A program made the position numbers and the translations under genes. Of a DNA stretch of 64,000 nucleotides, positions 24,351-33,247 are shown piece by piece (within the stretch, counting starts at the first letter, position 1; each line of letters opens with the position of its first letter). Below the pieces are notes generated by a model, which saw nothing but the letters and a program-made list of their open reading frames with translations, ran no database searches and was not told the origin of the DNA. The DNA comes from Phosphoribacter sp044220725. GTDB lineage: Bacteria > Actinomycetota > Actinomycetes > Actinomycetales > Dermatophilaceae. The stretch lies in assembly GCA_044220725.1 (NCBI GenBank), contig JBGAQN010000004.1, forward strand, positions 44,824 through 108,823, read 5' to 3'.

Positions 24351-26008
24351 TGATCGTCGGCGTGTGCGTCAGCGGCACGGGGGAACGGTTCCGGAGCGTC
24401 TGTGAACCGGCCCTGCTGCAAGCGCTGACCCCCGAGGACCGTGTCTTACCCCTCGGGGGCGACACCCGCGGAATCCCCGACGTGTACAACGCGGTGCTGG
24501 AGGCCGCGCGCGGCGAACCGGACTGCGCGGGCGTCGTGTTTCTCCACGACGACGTCGAGATCGTCGACAGGTCCTTCCGGGCCAAGGTCCTCGCGGCGCT
24601 GGCCGAGCCCAGCGTCGGAGTGGTCGGAGTCGTCGGCGGTTGCGGGTTGGTCGACGCGCGCTGGTGGAATGCCCGGCAGACGGCTGGTCGGGTCTTCGAG
24701 TCTCGTTATCTGCAGGACCTGGGCGTGCCATGGGCCGACGTCGATGTGGTCGACGGCCTGTTCCTCGCGCTCACCCCCGCCGCCTTCCGCCACATCACCA
24801 TCGATTCGGCCCTGCCGCTCTTCCACGGCTACGACGTCGACATCTGTCTGCAGGCTCGTGACCTGGGGCTGCGCGTCACCGTCCGGCAGATCGACCTGCT
24901 GCACCGGACCAAAGGCGGTTTCGGCGACGAGCGCGCCTATGCCCAGGCCAACGCCCGCCTGTTGGCCAGGCATACCGAGTGGTTCACGCCGCTCACCGCG
25001 ACCGAGCGGGGGCGGGCCGGTCTGACCCGGGGCCGACACGAGGCTCGGCGGGTCGCCCGGGGGCTTCGGCGCAGAGGCGCCGCGGTTGTCGGTCGGGTCG
25101 CAGCGACCCTCACCGACCGCGGACCTGCGTCGGCGGCCGTGGCGGTCCCGCAAGGCCCGACCCACCACGAGACGTCCCTCGAGCGCGCAGCCGGCGAGCC
25201 GTGCGTCTGCCTGGCTTGTCGGAGCCAGCTCGTCGCTCCCACGGTGGCCGACGTGGCCAACCCGGAACTCCTGCCCTGCCCGGCCTGCGGATCGCTGACG
25301 ATCTGGCCGCGCCCGCGCAGCGACGCGCAGACCGACGAGATCTGGCTGCACCGATACGGAGGTCAACGGCTGGCTCGCCGGGCGGACTGGTTCGCCGAGG
25401 CCAGACAGCGCATCGAGTGGGTCCTTTTGCGACAGCCGGAGGGCGTCCTGGTCGAAGTCGGCGCCGGCACGGGCGAGTTCGCGAGGGTGGCTCAGGACGC
25501 GGGCTTCGACACGTATGCCGTGGAGCCCAGCGGGTGGGCGGTCGGCCATGCCCGGGAGCTGGGGGTGCCCATCCACGAAGGGACGTTGGACCAATGGGTC
25601 GACGCTCACCCGGGACTGCTCGCCGACGTCGTGGCGATGTGGCACGTCCTGGAGCACGTTCCCGACCCCCGGGCGCTCCTGCGCCAAGCAGCCAGCATGA
25701 CCAGGCCGGGTGGCCTGGTCATGCTGGAGGTGCCCAACGGCGCATCGAGCGAGCGCGAGCGGTTGGGGATCGACTGGGACGGCGCCCAACCGAACGACCA
25801 CGTCATCCTCTTCTCGCCGCTGGGCCTGCGAACCGTCGCCGAGGCCGCGGGCCTGGAGGTCGTCGAGATCCTGGAGCTCGCCGACCGCCTCTACGTCGGC
25901 GCGGACGCGTGGCGACGTCGCCGCAATACCGCTTTGGTCGACAATCACCCCTGGCCACCGAAGGATCTCCTGCGGATGATCGCGCGACGACCCCGCGCCG
26001 CGGGCTGA
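24347..26008 (+). CDS. Glycosyltransferase-methyltransferase fusion protein
   Basis: Residues 1-240 form a GT-A-like domain similar to the StrF-associated glycosyltransferases (VVFLHDDVEIVDRSFRAKVL, VDVVDGLFLALTP, LFHGYDVDICLQARDLGLRV). After a basic linker come a zinc-ribbon-like pair, CLAC and CPAC (about 287-320), and a class I SAM-dependent methyltransferase: motif I LVEVGAGTGEFARVAQDAG (about 368-386), post-I AVEPSGWAVGHA, and MWHVLEHVPDPRALLRQAAS (about 430-450). The fused protein probably adds a sugar and methylates it or another residue of the same glycan (inference). It contains one TTA codon (24446). The ATG overlaps the ABC exporter stop. This is the last gene before rplY interrupts the cluster. 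Confidence 0.83.
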   Translation: MMIVGVCVSGTGERFRSVCEPALLQALTPEDRVLPLGGDTRGIPDVYNAVLEAARGEPDCAGVVFLHDDVEIVDRSFRAKVLAALAEPSVGVVGVVGGCGLVDARWWNARQTAGRVFESRYLQDLGVPWADVDVVDGLFLALTPAAFRHITIDSALPLFHGYDVDICLQARDLGLRVTVRQIDLLHRTKGGFGDERAYAQANARLLARHTEWFTPLTATERGRAGLTRGRHEARRVARGLRRRGAAVVGRVAATLTDRGPASAAVAVPQGPTHHETSLERAAGEPCVCLACRSQLVAPTVADVANPELLPCPACGSLTIWPRPRSDAQTDEIWLHRYGGQRLARRADWFAEARQRIEWVLLRQPEGVLVEVGAGTGEFARVAQDAGFDTYAVEPSGWAVGHARELGVPIHEGTLDQWVDAHPGLLADVVAMWHVLEHVPDPRALLRQAASMTRPGGLVMLEVPNGASSERERLGIDWDGAQPNDHVILFSPLGLRTVAEAAGLEVVEILELADRLYVGADAWRRRRNTALVDNHPWPPKDLLRMIARRPRAAG

Positions 26009-26033
26009 TTTCCGCTGCACCGTGCCGGTCGCC

Positions 26034-26039
26034 TAAGAT
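26034..26039 (+). promoter_or_regulatory. Putative -10 box (TAAGAT) upstream of rplY
   Basis: TAAGAT lies in the 194-bp gap before rplY, with TTCCGC 17 bp upstream as a poor -35 match. It would give a leader of about 155 nt. The gap also holds an inverted pair of the GGCATAC word (26156-26176); I see nothing else in it. Confidence 0.3.
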
Positions 26040-26202
26040 CGGGTAGTTGCCTCGGCGAGGGACGTGCCACGACGGCCGTCCGTGATCGACAAGGTGTGCC
26101 ATCTGGTGGCCGCCTCCGCCGCGCGTGTCGCGTCCCGCGTCGAGGCCCGTCCCGCGGCATACCGGCTGTGTATGCCGCCCCACGTCCGTTCCAAGGAGCG
26201 TC

Positions 26203-26796
26203 ATGTCCGAGATCAAGCTTCCCGCCGAGCTGCGCAGTTCGTTCGGCAAGGGTGCCGCCCGCAAGATCCGCCGCGACCACAAGATCCCGGCGGTCCTCTA
26301 CGGACATGGCACCGACCCGGTGCACATCACCCTCCCGGCCCACGTCACCTCGCTCGCCCTCAAGCACGCCAACGCGCTGCTGTCGATCGAGCTCGAGGGC
26401 AAGAGCCAGTTGGCTTTGGCCAAGGATGTCCAGCGCGACCCGGTGCGCCCGATCATCGAGCACATCGATCTGGTCATCGTCCGCAAGGGCGAGAAGGTCA
26501 GCGTCGAAGTGCCCGTGCATGTCGAGGGCGAGGCGCAATCGGACACCATCGTCACGGTGGCCCTGGCTGCGGTGGAGTTGCTCGTCGAGGCCACTCGCAT
26601 CCCCGAGTCGGTCGTCGTCTCCGTCGAAGACCTGGAGGCCGGCACCCAGATCAAGGCGTCCGACCTCACGCTCCCGGAGGGGGCCACGCTCGTCACCGAT
26701 GAGGACGCCCTGGTCGTCAACATCACCGGGCTGGCCGCCGAGGAGCCCGAGGAGGGCGCTGAGGACGCCGCCGCCGAGCCCGAGGCTGGGGAGTAA
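26203..26796 (+). CDS. rplY: 50S ribosomal protein L25 / general stress protein Ctc
   Basis: L25 of the long (Ctc) type binds 5S rRNA. The 197-residue product has the N-terminal L25 domain (IKLPAELRSSFGKGAARKIR, KIPAVLYGHG, about 1-92) and the C-terminal TL5-like beta domain (VSVEVPVHVEGEAQSD, LEAGTQIKASDLTLPEGATL). It ends in an acidic tail rich in Glu and Ala, as is common in high-GC Gram-positives. The ATG has a good AAGGAG 6 nt upstream. pth follows after 12 bp, the standard rplY-pth pair. These two housekeeping genes stand between two polysaccharide blocks. Confidence 0.95.
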   Translation: MSEIKLPAELRSSFGKGAARKIRRDHKIPAVLYGHGTDPVHITLPAHVTSLALKHANALLSIELEGKSQLALAKDVQRDPVRPIIEHIDLVIVRKGEKVSVEVPVHVEGEAQSDTIVTVALAAVELLVEATRIPESVVVSVEDLEAGTQIKASDLTLPEGATLVTDEDALVVNITGLAAEEPEEGAEDAAAEPEAGE

Positions 26797-26808
26797 CTCC
26801 CGAGCCCC

Positions 26809-27453
26809 ATGAGCACGTGGCTCATCGTCGGCCTGGGCAATCCGGGAGCGCGCTACGCGGGCAACCGCCACAACGTCGGCGCCATGGTCGTCGGCGAGTT
26901 GGCCCGCCGGTATGCCGCGGGAGCCGGGTCCAGCCCCGCCGTCGGAACTCCGGTGGTCACCACGAGCCTGGAGCACCTCAAGGCTCACAAGGCGCGCGCT
27001 CACGTGGCATCCGTCCGGATAGGGACGCTGCCCGGCGGTGCACCCGGACCGGCGGCGACACTGGCCGTGCCCGCGGCATACATGAACGAGTCGGGCGGCC
27101 CCGTGAAGGCGCTCCTGACGTTCTTTTCCACCCCGCTGGAGCAGCTCGTCGTCGTCCACGACGACCTGGACCTGCTATCAGGCACGATCCGGCTCAAACT
27201 CGGCGGCGGCGAGGGCGGTCACAACGGGCTGCGCTCGATCTCGGGCGCGATGGGGTCCAAAGACTACCTGCGGGTGCGGGTCGGCATCGGGCGGCCGCCG
27301 GGCCGGATGGATCCCGCCGATTTCGTGCTTCGCGACTTCGGGCCGACCGAGCGCTCAGACCTGCCCTTCACGGTGGGGGACGGGGCGGACGCGGTCGAGT
27401 TGCTGGTCCAACAGGGGCTGCTGGCTGCTCAGCAACGCGTCCACGCGCCGTGA
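26809..27453 (+). CDS. pth: Peptidyl-tRNA hydrolase
   Basis: Pth frees tRNA from prematurely released peptidyl-tRNA. The 214-residue product shows VGLGNPGARYAGNRHNVGAM near the N-terminus, where the catalytic His lies in RHNVG. Next are the substrate-binding AAYMNESGGPVKALL, then VVHDDLDLLSGTIRLKLGGG with the key Asp, and GHNGLRSI. An insertion of about 15 residues (GTLPGGAPGPAATLA) lies before the YMNESG motif. A G+C hairpin (CGCGCC/GGCGCG) overlaps the stop codon and may act as a weak terminator. The gene ends 22 bp before a polysaccharide-type glycosyltransferase. Confidence 0.95.
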   Translation: MSTWLIVGLGNPGARYAGNRHNVGAMVVGELARRYAAGAGSSPAVGTPVVTTSLEHLKAHKARAHVASVRIGTLPGGAPGPAATLAVPAAYMNESGGPVKALLTFFSTPLEQLVVVHDDLDLLSGTIRLKLGGGEGGHNGLRSISGAMGSKDYLRVRVGIGRPPGRMDPADFVLRDFGPTERSDLPFTVGDGADAVELLVQQGLLAAQQRVHAP

Positions 27454-27475
27454 GGGCGCGCGGCATACTGACCGC

Positions 27476-28516
27476 ATGAGTCCAGCGAGCGGCGACGACA
27501 CGACGGGGTTGACGGCGGCGCCCAGCCTGACAGCTGCCGTCGCGATCATCACCTTTTGTCGGCCCGACTTCGTGCGCACCTGCCTGGAACACCTGGCTGC
27601 CCAGACTCGGCCGGCAGACGAGACGCTGGTCATCGACGCCTCACCGGACACCCGCACCCGCGAGGTCGTGCGCGACTTCCCATCTGTCCGCTATCTGCAC
27701 AGCGACGCCGGGCCGGGCACGATGGCCACCTCCCGCGCGATGGCCCTGGCCGCGACCGAGTGCGATGTGCTTGCCTTCATCGACGACGACGCCTTTGCCG
27801 ATGCCGATTGGCTCGAGCACCTGCTCCTGCCGTATGCCGATCCGGCCGTTGCTGCGGTCGGCGGGCGAGCTCGCAACGGCCAGCCGGGGGAGGAGCGCGA
27901 GGGCGTGGACCGGATCGGCCAGCTGACCGACAACGGCCATCTCCTGGGCTTCTTCGCCGCCGATCCCGGACACGACCTCGATGTCGATCACCTGCTCGGT
28001 GCGAACATGTCGGTCCGCCGCAACGTCCTGGGCGCCCTGGGCGGCATCCGCGATTTCTACCCGGGCACCTGCTTGCGCGAGGAGTCGGACATGTTCCTGC
28101 GGATCGGCCGCGCGGGCCACCGGATCGTCTATACCCCGTCGGCCGTCGTCACCCACGTCGCCGCCCCGTATGCCCGGGGCCGCCGATTCGATCTGCGCTA
28201 CCTCTACTACGGCTACCGCAACCACGTCGTCCTGCTGGGGCTGACCCTCGGTCCGCGCGATGCGGTGACCCGTCGTTATCTTGCCGGGGTGGTGCGCGAG
28301 GACCTCATGGGCGCGCTGCCCAACGCGATCACCGCACTGCGTGACCGTCACCGGGTCGGTGCCGTCGCCCGGCTGCGTGGGGGAGCAGGGGTGCTGGTGC
28401 GCGCCGGGATCGCCGGGGCCGGGACGGTCAGTGGCGCGGTCGCTGCGGCTCGCGCCCGGGCGGTGGTGCGCCGACAGGCGCCTGGGTTGGGGACGGCACC
28501 GCACGAGCCCAGGTAA
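27476..28516 (+). CDS. Glycosyltransferase family 2 (GT-A)
   Basis: The 346-residue product starts its GT-A fold at VAIITFCRPDFVRTCLEHLA (about 23-42). It carries DVLAFIDDDAFADADWLEHL (about 98-117), where DDD is the metal-binding motif, then DHLLGANMSVRRNVLGALGG and CLREESDMFLRIGRAGHRIV, typical of GT2 enzymes such as rhamnosyl- and galactofuranosyltransferases. The C-terminal 100 residues are Arg/Ala-rich and may lie along the membrane. The last 89 bp overlap the convergent acyltransferase gene, so one of the two C-termini may be freer to vary. Sugar specificity is not readable. Confidence 0.85.
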   Translation: MSPASGDDTTGLTAAPSLTAAVAIITFCRPDFVRTCLEHLAAQTRPADETLVIDASPDTRTREVVRDFPSVRYLHSDAGPGTMATSRAMALAATECDVLAFIDDDAFADADWLEHLLLPYADPAVAAVGGRARNGQPGEEREGVDRIGQLTDNGHLLGFFAADPGHDLDVDHLLGANMSVRRNVLGALGGIRDFYPGTCLREESDMFLRIGRAGHRIVYTPSAVVTHVAAPYARGRRFDLRYLYYGYRNHVVLLGLTLGPRDAVTRRYLAGVVREDLMGALPNAITALRDRHRVGAVARLRGGAGVLVRAGIAGAGTVSGAVAAARARAVVRRQAPGLGTAPHEPR

Positions 28517-29615
28517 GGCAGGGCACCTCCACCCAGCGATAGAACAGCCAGCCGACGGCAACGGTGACGGCCAGGCCGAGCGTCCACAACAGCAGCACCC
28601 GGGCGATCCCGTCGGGCACCCCGGCACCCCGACGCAGGAGCTCGGACAGATACCACGCAATCGGCTCGTGGATGAGGAACAGGCTGTAGGACATGATGCC
28701 CAGCCGGACCATGACCCGAGAAGCACAGGCGGCGCTCACCCGGCGAGAAGCCAGCACGGCGAGGATGAGCGCACCGAAGGCGACCCCGAGACCGGCCTCG
28801 CGCACGGGAGTTCCGTCGCTCAGCGGCGCGACCGCGGCGGCATACCCGATGGCCGCAATGAGCAGGTATGCCGTCGCGCGTCGCGCGTCGGGGCGCTCCA
28901 GGTGACGGGCGAGCAGGATCGCGGCGACCATCCCGGCGACGAGCTCGACGAGCCGCCCCGGAGCCTGGGCCTCCCACAGGAACCTACTGGGGAAACCCCG
29001 GTCGGGAACCCAGACGAGCACCGCGATCCGGTAGGCGAGCCACACCCCCAGTGCTCCGGCCCAGGCCCGCCAGCCCCAGCGGTCCCAGGCGAGCACGAGG
29101 AGGGGAAAAGCGAGGTAGAGCTGCATCTCCAGCGACATCGTCCACAGGCTCCCGTTGATCGAGGCCCAGTAGTCGCCGAAGAACAGGTGAGTGAAGCTCA
29201 GATGGCTGATCAGATCGGGCCAGGTCGGCCAGCTTCGGGCCGCCGACTCCATCCCGACAGCTCGGGTGGCCAGGACCAGGGCATGGGGCAACAGGACCGC
29301 GAAGCCCACGGCCACCCAATAGGGCAGCACGATGCGACGCATCCGCCGCCTCAGGTAACGGCGGGTATCCAGGGTGGCCCGCTGGCCCGATCGGCGGGCC
29401 AGCGGCAGAAAGAGCAGGAAGCCGGTGAGCACGACGAACAGGTCCGGGCGAGTGTTTTGGGCCACGAGGGTGGAGAGGGGGCCAAGGTCGGGGTGACCTC
29501 CGTAGACCCAGGTGTGATACCCGAAGACGAGGAGGAACCCCACCGCGCGGACCCCGTCCACGGCAGCAACCCGGCCGCCCCCCGCACTGTCGTGGGCCCC
29601 CGGCGAGACGGGCAC
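28428..29615 (-). CDS. Acyltransferase family 3 membrane protein (second copy)
   Basis: The roughly 395-residue product has the acyltransferase-3 hallmarks: AAVDGVRAVGFLLVFGYHTW (about 20-39; with H in the catalytic position), PDLFVVLTGFLLFLPLARRS, YLRRRMRRIVLPYWVAVGFA, INGSLWTMSLEMQLYLAFPL and GIMSYSLFLIHEPIAWYLSE. About ten membrane helices are visible. The GTG at 29615 is chosen because it begins 11 bp after the upstream phosphatase gene stops and just before the conserved region. It probably O-acylates the surface polysaccharide. It forms a two-gene minus-strand unit with the tyrosine phosphatase and overlaps the GT2 gene tail to tail by 89 bp. Confidence 0.87.
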   Translation of the reverse strand: MPVSPGAHDSAGGGRVAAVDGVRAVGFLLVFGYHTWVYGGHPDLGPLSTLVAQNTRPDLFVVLTGFLLFLPLARRSGQRATLDTRRYLRRRMRRIVLPYWVAVGFAVLLPHALVLATRAVGMESAARSWPTWPDLISHLSFTHLFFGDYWASINGSLWTMSLEMQLYLAFPLLVLAWDRWGWRAWAGALGVWLAYRIAVLVWVPDRGFPSRFLWEAQAPGRLVELVAGMVAAILLARHLERPDARRATAYLLIAAIGYAAAVAPLSDGTPVREAGLGVAFGALILAVLASRRVSAACASRVMVRLGIMSYSLFLIHEPIAWYLSELLRRGAGVPDGIARVLLLWTLGLAVTVAVGWLFYRWVEVPCLTWARAVPSPTQAPVGAPPPGREPQRPRH

Positions 29616-29625
29616 AGGGGTGACC

Positions 29626-30252
29626 CTACCGGGCCTGCGACCCTGTCGCGCGGGTGACCAGAAAGTCGACGGCATCGCGGATCGCGGCATACGCCTGCCG
29701 GTATGCCGCGTCCCCCAGCCGGTAGGGATCGGCGATGTCCGGTTCAGGGCAGGGCGGGGCAAGTCTGCGGGTGCGCACTTCGCGGGCGCGTGCGCCCATC
29801 GACCGCAGCCGTTCGGCGGCAGTGGCAGCGACTAGGGAGGGGGCTAGGTCGCCGGCCTCGACGGCATACCCGAGCAGGTGGACGAACTCGCGCATCGTGA
29901 AGGTGCGGGCCAGGGCCGGGGGGTGGGCCTGGACGACCGCACTGCGATGCCCGGTCTCCATGGTGAGGACAAGGTCGGCCTCGGCGACGAGCGACTCGGT
30001 GAGACGGGTGGCGGCAAAGCCAGCGGGGTCCACGCCGTCAGCGGACAGCAGCCGGGCCATCGTGGGTTCGACGGGGTGGCCCACGACGCCGTACGTGCCC
30101 GCGCTGACCACCCGGATGCCCGAACCGGGCGACAGCCGATGGCGCAGCAACAACTCGCCGGCCGGGGAGCGACAGATGTTGCCGGTGCACACGACGAGTA
30201 GGCGCAGGTCGACGGTGTGGTCGCCGTTGGCGATGGCCGGCTCGGAGCCCAT
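29626..30252 (-). CDS. Low-molecular-weight protein tyrosine phosphatase (Wzb-like)
   Basis: The 208-residue product has the active-site loop VVCTGNICRSP with the CX5R catalytic cysteine (Cys22, Arg28). The general-acid region PEPDIADPYRLG lies near residue 170-180, both as in LMW-PTPs. It is longer than the classic 145-160 residues because of an N-terminal arm and a middle insertion (LGYAVEAGDLAPSLVAA). In polysaccharide loci such enzymes dephosphorylate the tyrosine autokinase that controls polymer length; here the matching Wzc-like kinase is encoded at 33528-34964. The ATG is the only good start before the active site; its Shine-Dalgarno match is weak. Confidence 0.9.
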   Translation of the reverse strand: MGSEPAIANGDHTVDLRLLVVCTGNICRSPAGELLLRHRLSPGSGIRVVSAGTYGVVGHPVEPTMARLLSADGVDPAGFAATRLTESLVAEADLVLTMETGHRSAVVQAHPPALARTFTMREFVHLLGYAVEAGDLAPSLVAATAAERLRSMGARAREVRTRRLAPPCPEPDIADPYRLGDAAYRQAYAAIRDAVDFLVTRATGSQAR

Positions 30253-30491
30253 GGGGAGAGTCTGCCCGATGGGCTGTCGGTGAGCCGACGGGCGAAGCGC
30301 GGACGACCGTTCGGCGCATGATCGACAGCAATTTGCCCCGATTCGCTGGCCTTCAGGCCGGTTGTCCTCGGCGGACTTTTGGAAACGGTTCCCGCGGGGT
30401 CGCCGATGTTGTTAGCGTTCCCTCATCTCGATCGAGGGCGGGGCTGCCCTCGAGCGGTTCGAACAGTGCAGGGGCGCTCAGGAGGGCAACG

Positions 30492-31157
30492 ATGGACAGC
30501 ACACAGGAGTCGAGGACTCGGCCCGGCATCCCCCGGCGAGCCGTGGTCGCAGGCGCCGCCTGGGCTGTGCCCGTCGTGGCCGTGGCGCCGGCCGCTCAGG
30601 CCGCGGCCTGCTCGAAGATCTGCGCGACCTACTTGGGCGTGGCCTGCAAGAGCCCCGGCTTCTCGGACCCGCTCAACAAGAAGGCCTACAAATACAAGTT
30701 CTCCATCGAGAACCAGACCGGCGGGCTGCCGCCCTACAACGGCTGCATGCAGGTGTTCTTCTACTCGTTCACGGTCAACGGCACCCAGGCGCCGAGTTAC
30801 ATTCACGTGACGCCGTTCAGCACCAATCCGACGACGAGCCCTGCCTGCGCTCCGTGCACGTCGTGTGTGTCGACGGCGACGCTAGCCGCGATCAAGGTCC
30901 TCGACCCCGCGTTTGACAACATCAACCACCCGGACTACAGCGGCAACGAGAACTCCCCAGCCACGCCTCCGGTTCTCTGCGTTGCTGAAGGAGCGACCCT
31001 CACCGTGGTTGTGACCGGTGGTGAGTACAAGGACAGCGAGAACGGCCTCAACACGGTCATCAAGTGGGCCGTCATCGACCCGGCCACCTGCCAGGTGAAG
31101 TACGTCGAAGAGGCGATCATCGGCGCGACCCCGCCGCAGTGCCCGGCCGGGATGTAG
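30492..31157 (+). CDS. Tat-secreted cysteine-rich protein, function unknown
   Basis: The 221-residue product starts with a twin-arginine type signal: GIPRRAVVAGAAWAVPVVAV followed by AAQAAAC, with likely cleavage near residue 38-40. The mature part holds about ten cysteines, including CSKICATYLGVAC and CAPCTSC, and many aromatic and Thr residues. It is probably beta-rich and disulfide-bonded outside the cell. It matches no family I know. A clear AGGAGGG precedes the ATG, and 21 bp separate it from the HprK-like kinase gene, so it appears to be the first gene of that cassette. It may be the substrate, or the exported product, of the modification genes behind it (inference). The 239-bp region upstream holds no gene I can support. 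Confidence 0.75.
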   Translation: MDSTQESRTRPGIPRRAVVAGAAWAVPVVAVAPAAQAAACSKICATYLGVACKSPGFSDPLNKKAYKYKFSIENQTGGLPPYNGCMQVFFYSFTVNGTQAPSYIHVTPFSTNPTTSPACAPCTSCVSTATLAAIKVLDPAFDNINHPDYSGNENSPATPPVLCVAEGATLTVVVTGGEYKDSENGLNTVIKWAVIDPATCQVKYVEEAIIGATPPQCPAGM

Positions 31158-31178
31158 CGAAACGGCATACTCGGCGGT

Positions 31179-32306
31179 GTGACGGTTCGGGACGATCGCG
31201 CCAACGTGCGCTTGGACGTCTTCGGGCACGTTCTTCGGCTGGCCTGCGATCCTTCGGATCTCGTTGCGTTGGAAGCACAGTGGCGCCGCTGCCTCATTCG
31301 GGGCGAACCGCCGAACGGGGCAAGCGTGCACGATGTCCTTGAGCCGCGCGAAGGTGGCCGGACGGCATACCTGTATGCCGTGCAGATGCGCGTCACCATG
31401 GCGGCCATCGCCGCGGCGACCGGCGAGCTCCTCATGTGGCACGCAGCCGGGCTGTCTACCCCCGACGGCCGGGTGCTGGGCCTCGTGGCGTCCTCGGGCA
31501 CCGGTAAGACGACCGCGACGGCCCATCTGGCCACCCACGGCTGGGGCTACGTCACCGACGAGACCCTGGCCTGCACGCCGGACGGCCACGTGTGGCCCTA
31601 TCCCAAGCCGCTGGCGTTCCGGTCTGCCGGGGACAACAAGTCCAGCGTCGCGCCGGATGCCCTCGGCCTCGGTATGCCGCCCGCGCACCTTCGGCTACAC
31701 CGCCTCGTCGTCCTCGCCCGACACACCGACCTGTCCCGGGCTCCGGCCCTGAGCCGACTCGGGCTGGTTGCCGGGCTGCTCGCGCTCATCGAGCAGTCGT
31801 CGGGGCTGCTTGGTCTGGATCGGCCACTGCAACGGCTCTGCCACGTCGTTGACCTCGTCGGGGGGGTCTGGCAGCTGGACTACGTCGATATCGCCGCGGC
31901 GCACGCAGTGCTGTCCGAATTCATGGACGGAGGCGGATCGGCGGCCGGCGGCAACCACGATTGGCATGCCGAGCCCGTGGACGATCCGAACCGGCGCGGC
32001 CCGATCGACCCAGCCGGTCGGGTCGTGTGGCGGGCCCCCTATCGGGACGCGGTCGCCGTGGGCGCGGACGGCTCAGAGCTCGTCATCCTCGTCGGATCGG
32101 TGCCGGCCCAGGTCGCCGGGATCGGCACGGTGATCTGGCGAGCCGCAGGTGCGGGGATCCTCGAGGAAGACCTGCCGGCGCTCGTCGAAGCCCAGTTCGG
32201 CCCCCATCCGCAGGCCGAGGCGCTGGTCGGGGCCGCGGTCGACGAGCTGATCCAGGCCAGCGTCTTGGTCCGTGGCCAGGCGCGGGCACGCGACCGGTCC
32301 CCATGA
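31179..32306 (+). CDS. HprK-related kinase fused to a PqqD-like (RRE) domain
   Basis: Residues 1-275 resemble the HPr-kinase-related family: a P-loop VASSGTGKTTATAHLA (about 103-118), a Walker-B-like GWGYVTDETLACTPDG and PYPKPLAFRSAG (about 140-151). This pattern is shared with HprK-rel-A proteins and with the kinases of some lasso-peptide clusters. Residues 285-368 look like a PqqD-type peptide-binding domain: PAQVAGIGTVIWRAAGAG, then LVEAQFG and AVDELIQASVLV. HPr itself is not encoded nearby, so the phosphorylated partner is unknown. The GTG start lies 21 bp after the Tat-protein gene, and the stop overlaps the nucleotidyltransferase ATG (ATGA). It is cytoplasmic. Confidence 0.75.
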   Translation: MTVRDDRANVRLDVFGHVLRLACDPSDLVALEAQWRRCLIRGEPPNGASVHDVLEPREGGRTAYLYAVQMRVTMAAIAAATGELLMWHAAGLSTPDGRVLGLVASSGTGKTTATAHLATHGWGYVTDETLACTPDGHVWPYPKPLAFRSAGDNKSSVAPDALGLGMPPAHLRLHRLVVLARHTDLSRAPALSRLGLVAGLLALIEQSSGLLGLDRPLQRLCHVVDLVGGVWQLDYVDIAAAHAVLSEFMDGGGSAAGGNHDWHAEPVDDPNRRGPIDPAGRVVWRAPYRDAVAVGADGSELVILVGSVPAQVAGIGTVIWRAAGAGILEEDLPALVEAQFGPHPQAEALVGAAVDELIQASVLVRGQARARDRSP

Positions 32307-33247
32307 CGACCCGGCCGTCCGAACGCCCCCCCGGGGGTGCGATTCCGCCGTCGGTGCGCGTCGAGCTGGCGCACGCTGCCGTCGTGGAGTTGGCTCGCGT
32401 GGCCGGCCTCGACGTGCTTGTCGTCAAAGGGCCGGGCATGGACGACAGCGTCCGGTTTGCCGGCCGCGCATCCAGCGACATCGATGTCCTGGTCCGCCCT
32501 GCCCATCTGACCGCATTCCTGGGCCGATTGGTCGAGCACGACTGGGTGGCCCGCGACCGGTTCGAGACCGGCTCGTCCTTCGAACACTCGCAGACCTGGT
32601 TCCACCCGGTGTGGGGAGATCTCGACGTGCACCGCTTCATCGCCGGGGTCGGGCTGCCGGCGGACCGGGCCTTCGACCTGCTCTGGGCCGACCGGACGAC
32701 CGCTCGCCTGGCGGGACAGGACATCCCCGTCCCCAGCGCTCCCGCTCAAGCGCTCGTCCTGTGCCTGCATGCCGCTCGCAGCCACGGTGACACCCGAGCC
32801 GAACGCGACATCGAGCATGCCTGGCTGGGCGCAACGCCGCACCGCCAGAACGACATCCGCACACTCGTCGATCAGTTCGACGCACACGTGGCCTGGTCGG
32901 TGCTGTCTGGAGATCTCGATCGGTTCCGGGGTGCCCCGACCTACCGGCTGTGGAAGGTGGCCTCACAAGGGGGCTCCCGGCTCGAGGAGTGGCGGGCCCG
33001 GGTCGAGGCCGCCCCGACGATCCGCGCCAAGCTGCGGACGGCCGGTCGCGCCGTGCTCGTCAACACCGACAGCCTGTCGATGCAGCGTGGGCGCCCGCTG
33101 ACCCGCCGCGAGATTGCCACCGACTTGGTCCGGCGTGCTCGGGTGGCCGGACAAGAGGGGCTCGCCCCAGCCAGGTCGATGCTGCGCCACCTGATGGAGC
33201 GTCGACGCTTGGGGCACTCGTCGACGGAGAGGTCCGACGGTGGCTGA
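32303..33247 (+). CDS. Nucleotidyltransferase family protein (NTP_transf_5 type)
   Basis: The 314-residue product shows the minimal nucleotidyltransferase pattern of the NTP_transf_5 group: LVVKGPGMDDSVRF (about 40-53) followed by RASSDIDVLVRP (about 55-66), where the two Asp residues are the predicted metal ligands. WGDLDVHRF (about 106-114) supplies the third acidic residue. A helical C-terminal half follows, ending in Arg-rich sequence. Proteins of this type occur next to HprK-like and PqqD-like genes in peptide- and polysaccharide-associated cassettes; the transferred group and the target are unknown. Start and stop overlap the flanking genes by 4 and 8 bp, so the three are almost certainly translated together. 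Confidence 0.78.
   Translation: MTTRPSERPPGGAIPPSVRVELAHAAVVELARVAGLDVLVVKGPGMDDSVRFAGRASSDIDVLVRPAHLTAFLGRLVEHDWVARDRFETGSSFEHSQTWFHPVWGDLDVHRFIAGVGLPADRAFDLLWADRTTARLAGQDIPVPSAPAQALVLCLHAARSHGDTRAERDIEHAWLGATPHRQNDIRTLVDQFDAHVAWSVLSGDLDRFRGAPTYRLWKVASQGGSRLEEWRARVEAAPTIRAKLRTAGRAVLVNTDSLSMQRGRPLTRREIATDLVRRARVAGQEGLAPARSMLRHLMERRRLGHSSTERSDGG

Noticed and set aside
24347..26008. Two separate genes (glycosyltransferase and methyltransferase)
   Set aside because: The frame runs through the junction without stop, and no good start with a ribosome binding site precedes the methyltransferase part.
30318..30491. N-terminal extension of the Tat-secreted protein
   Set aside because: A strong Shine-Dalgarno and an ATG at 30492 put the twin-arginine signal at the N-terminus, where it must be.
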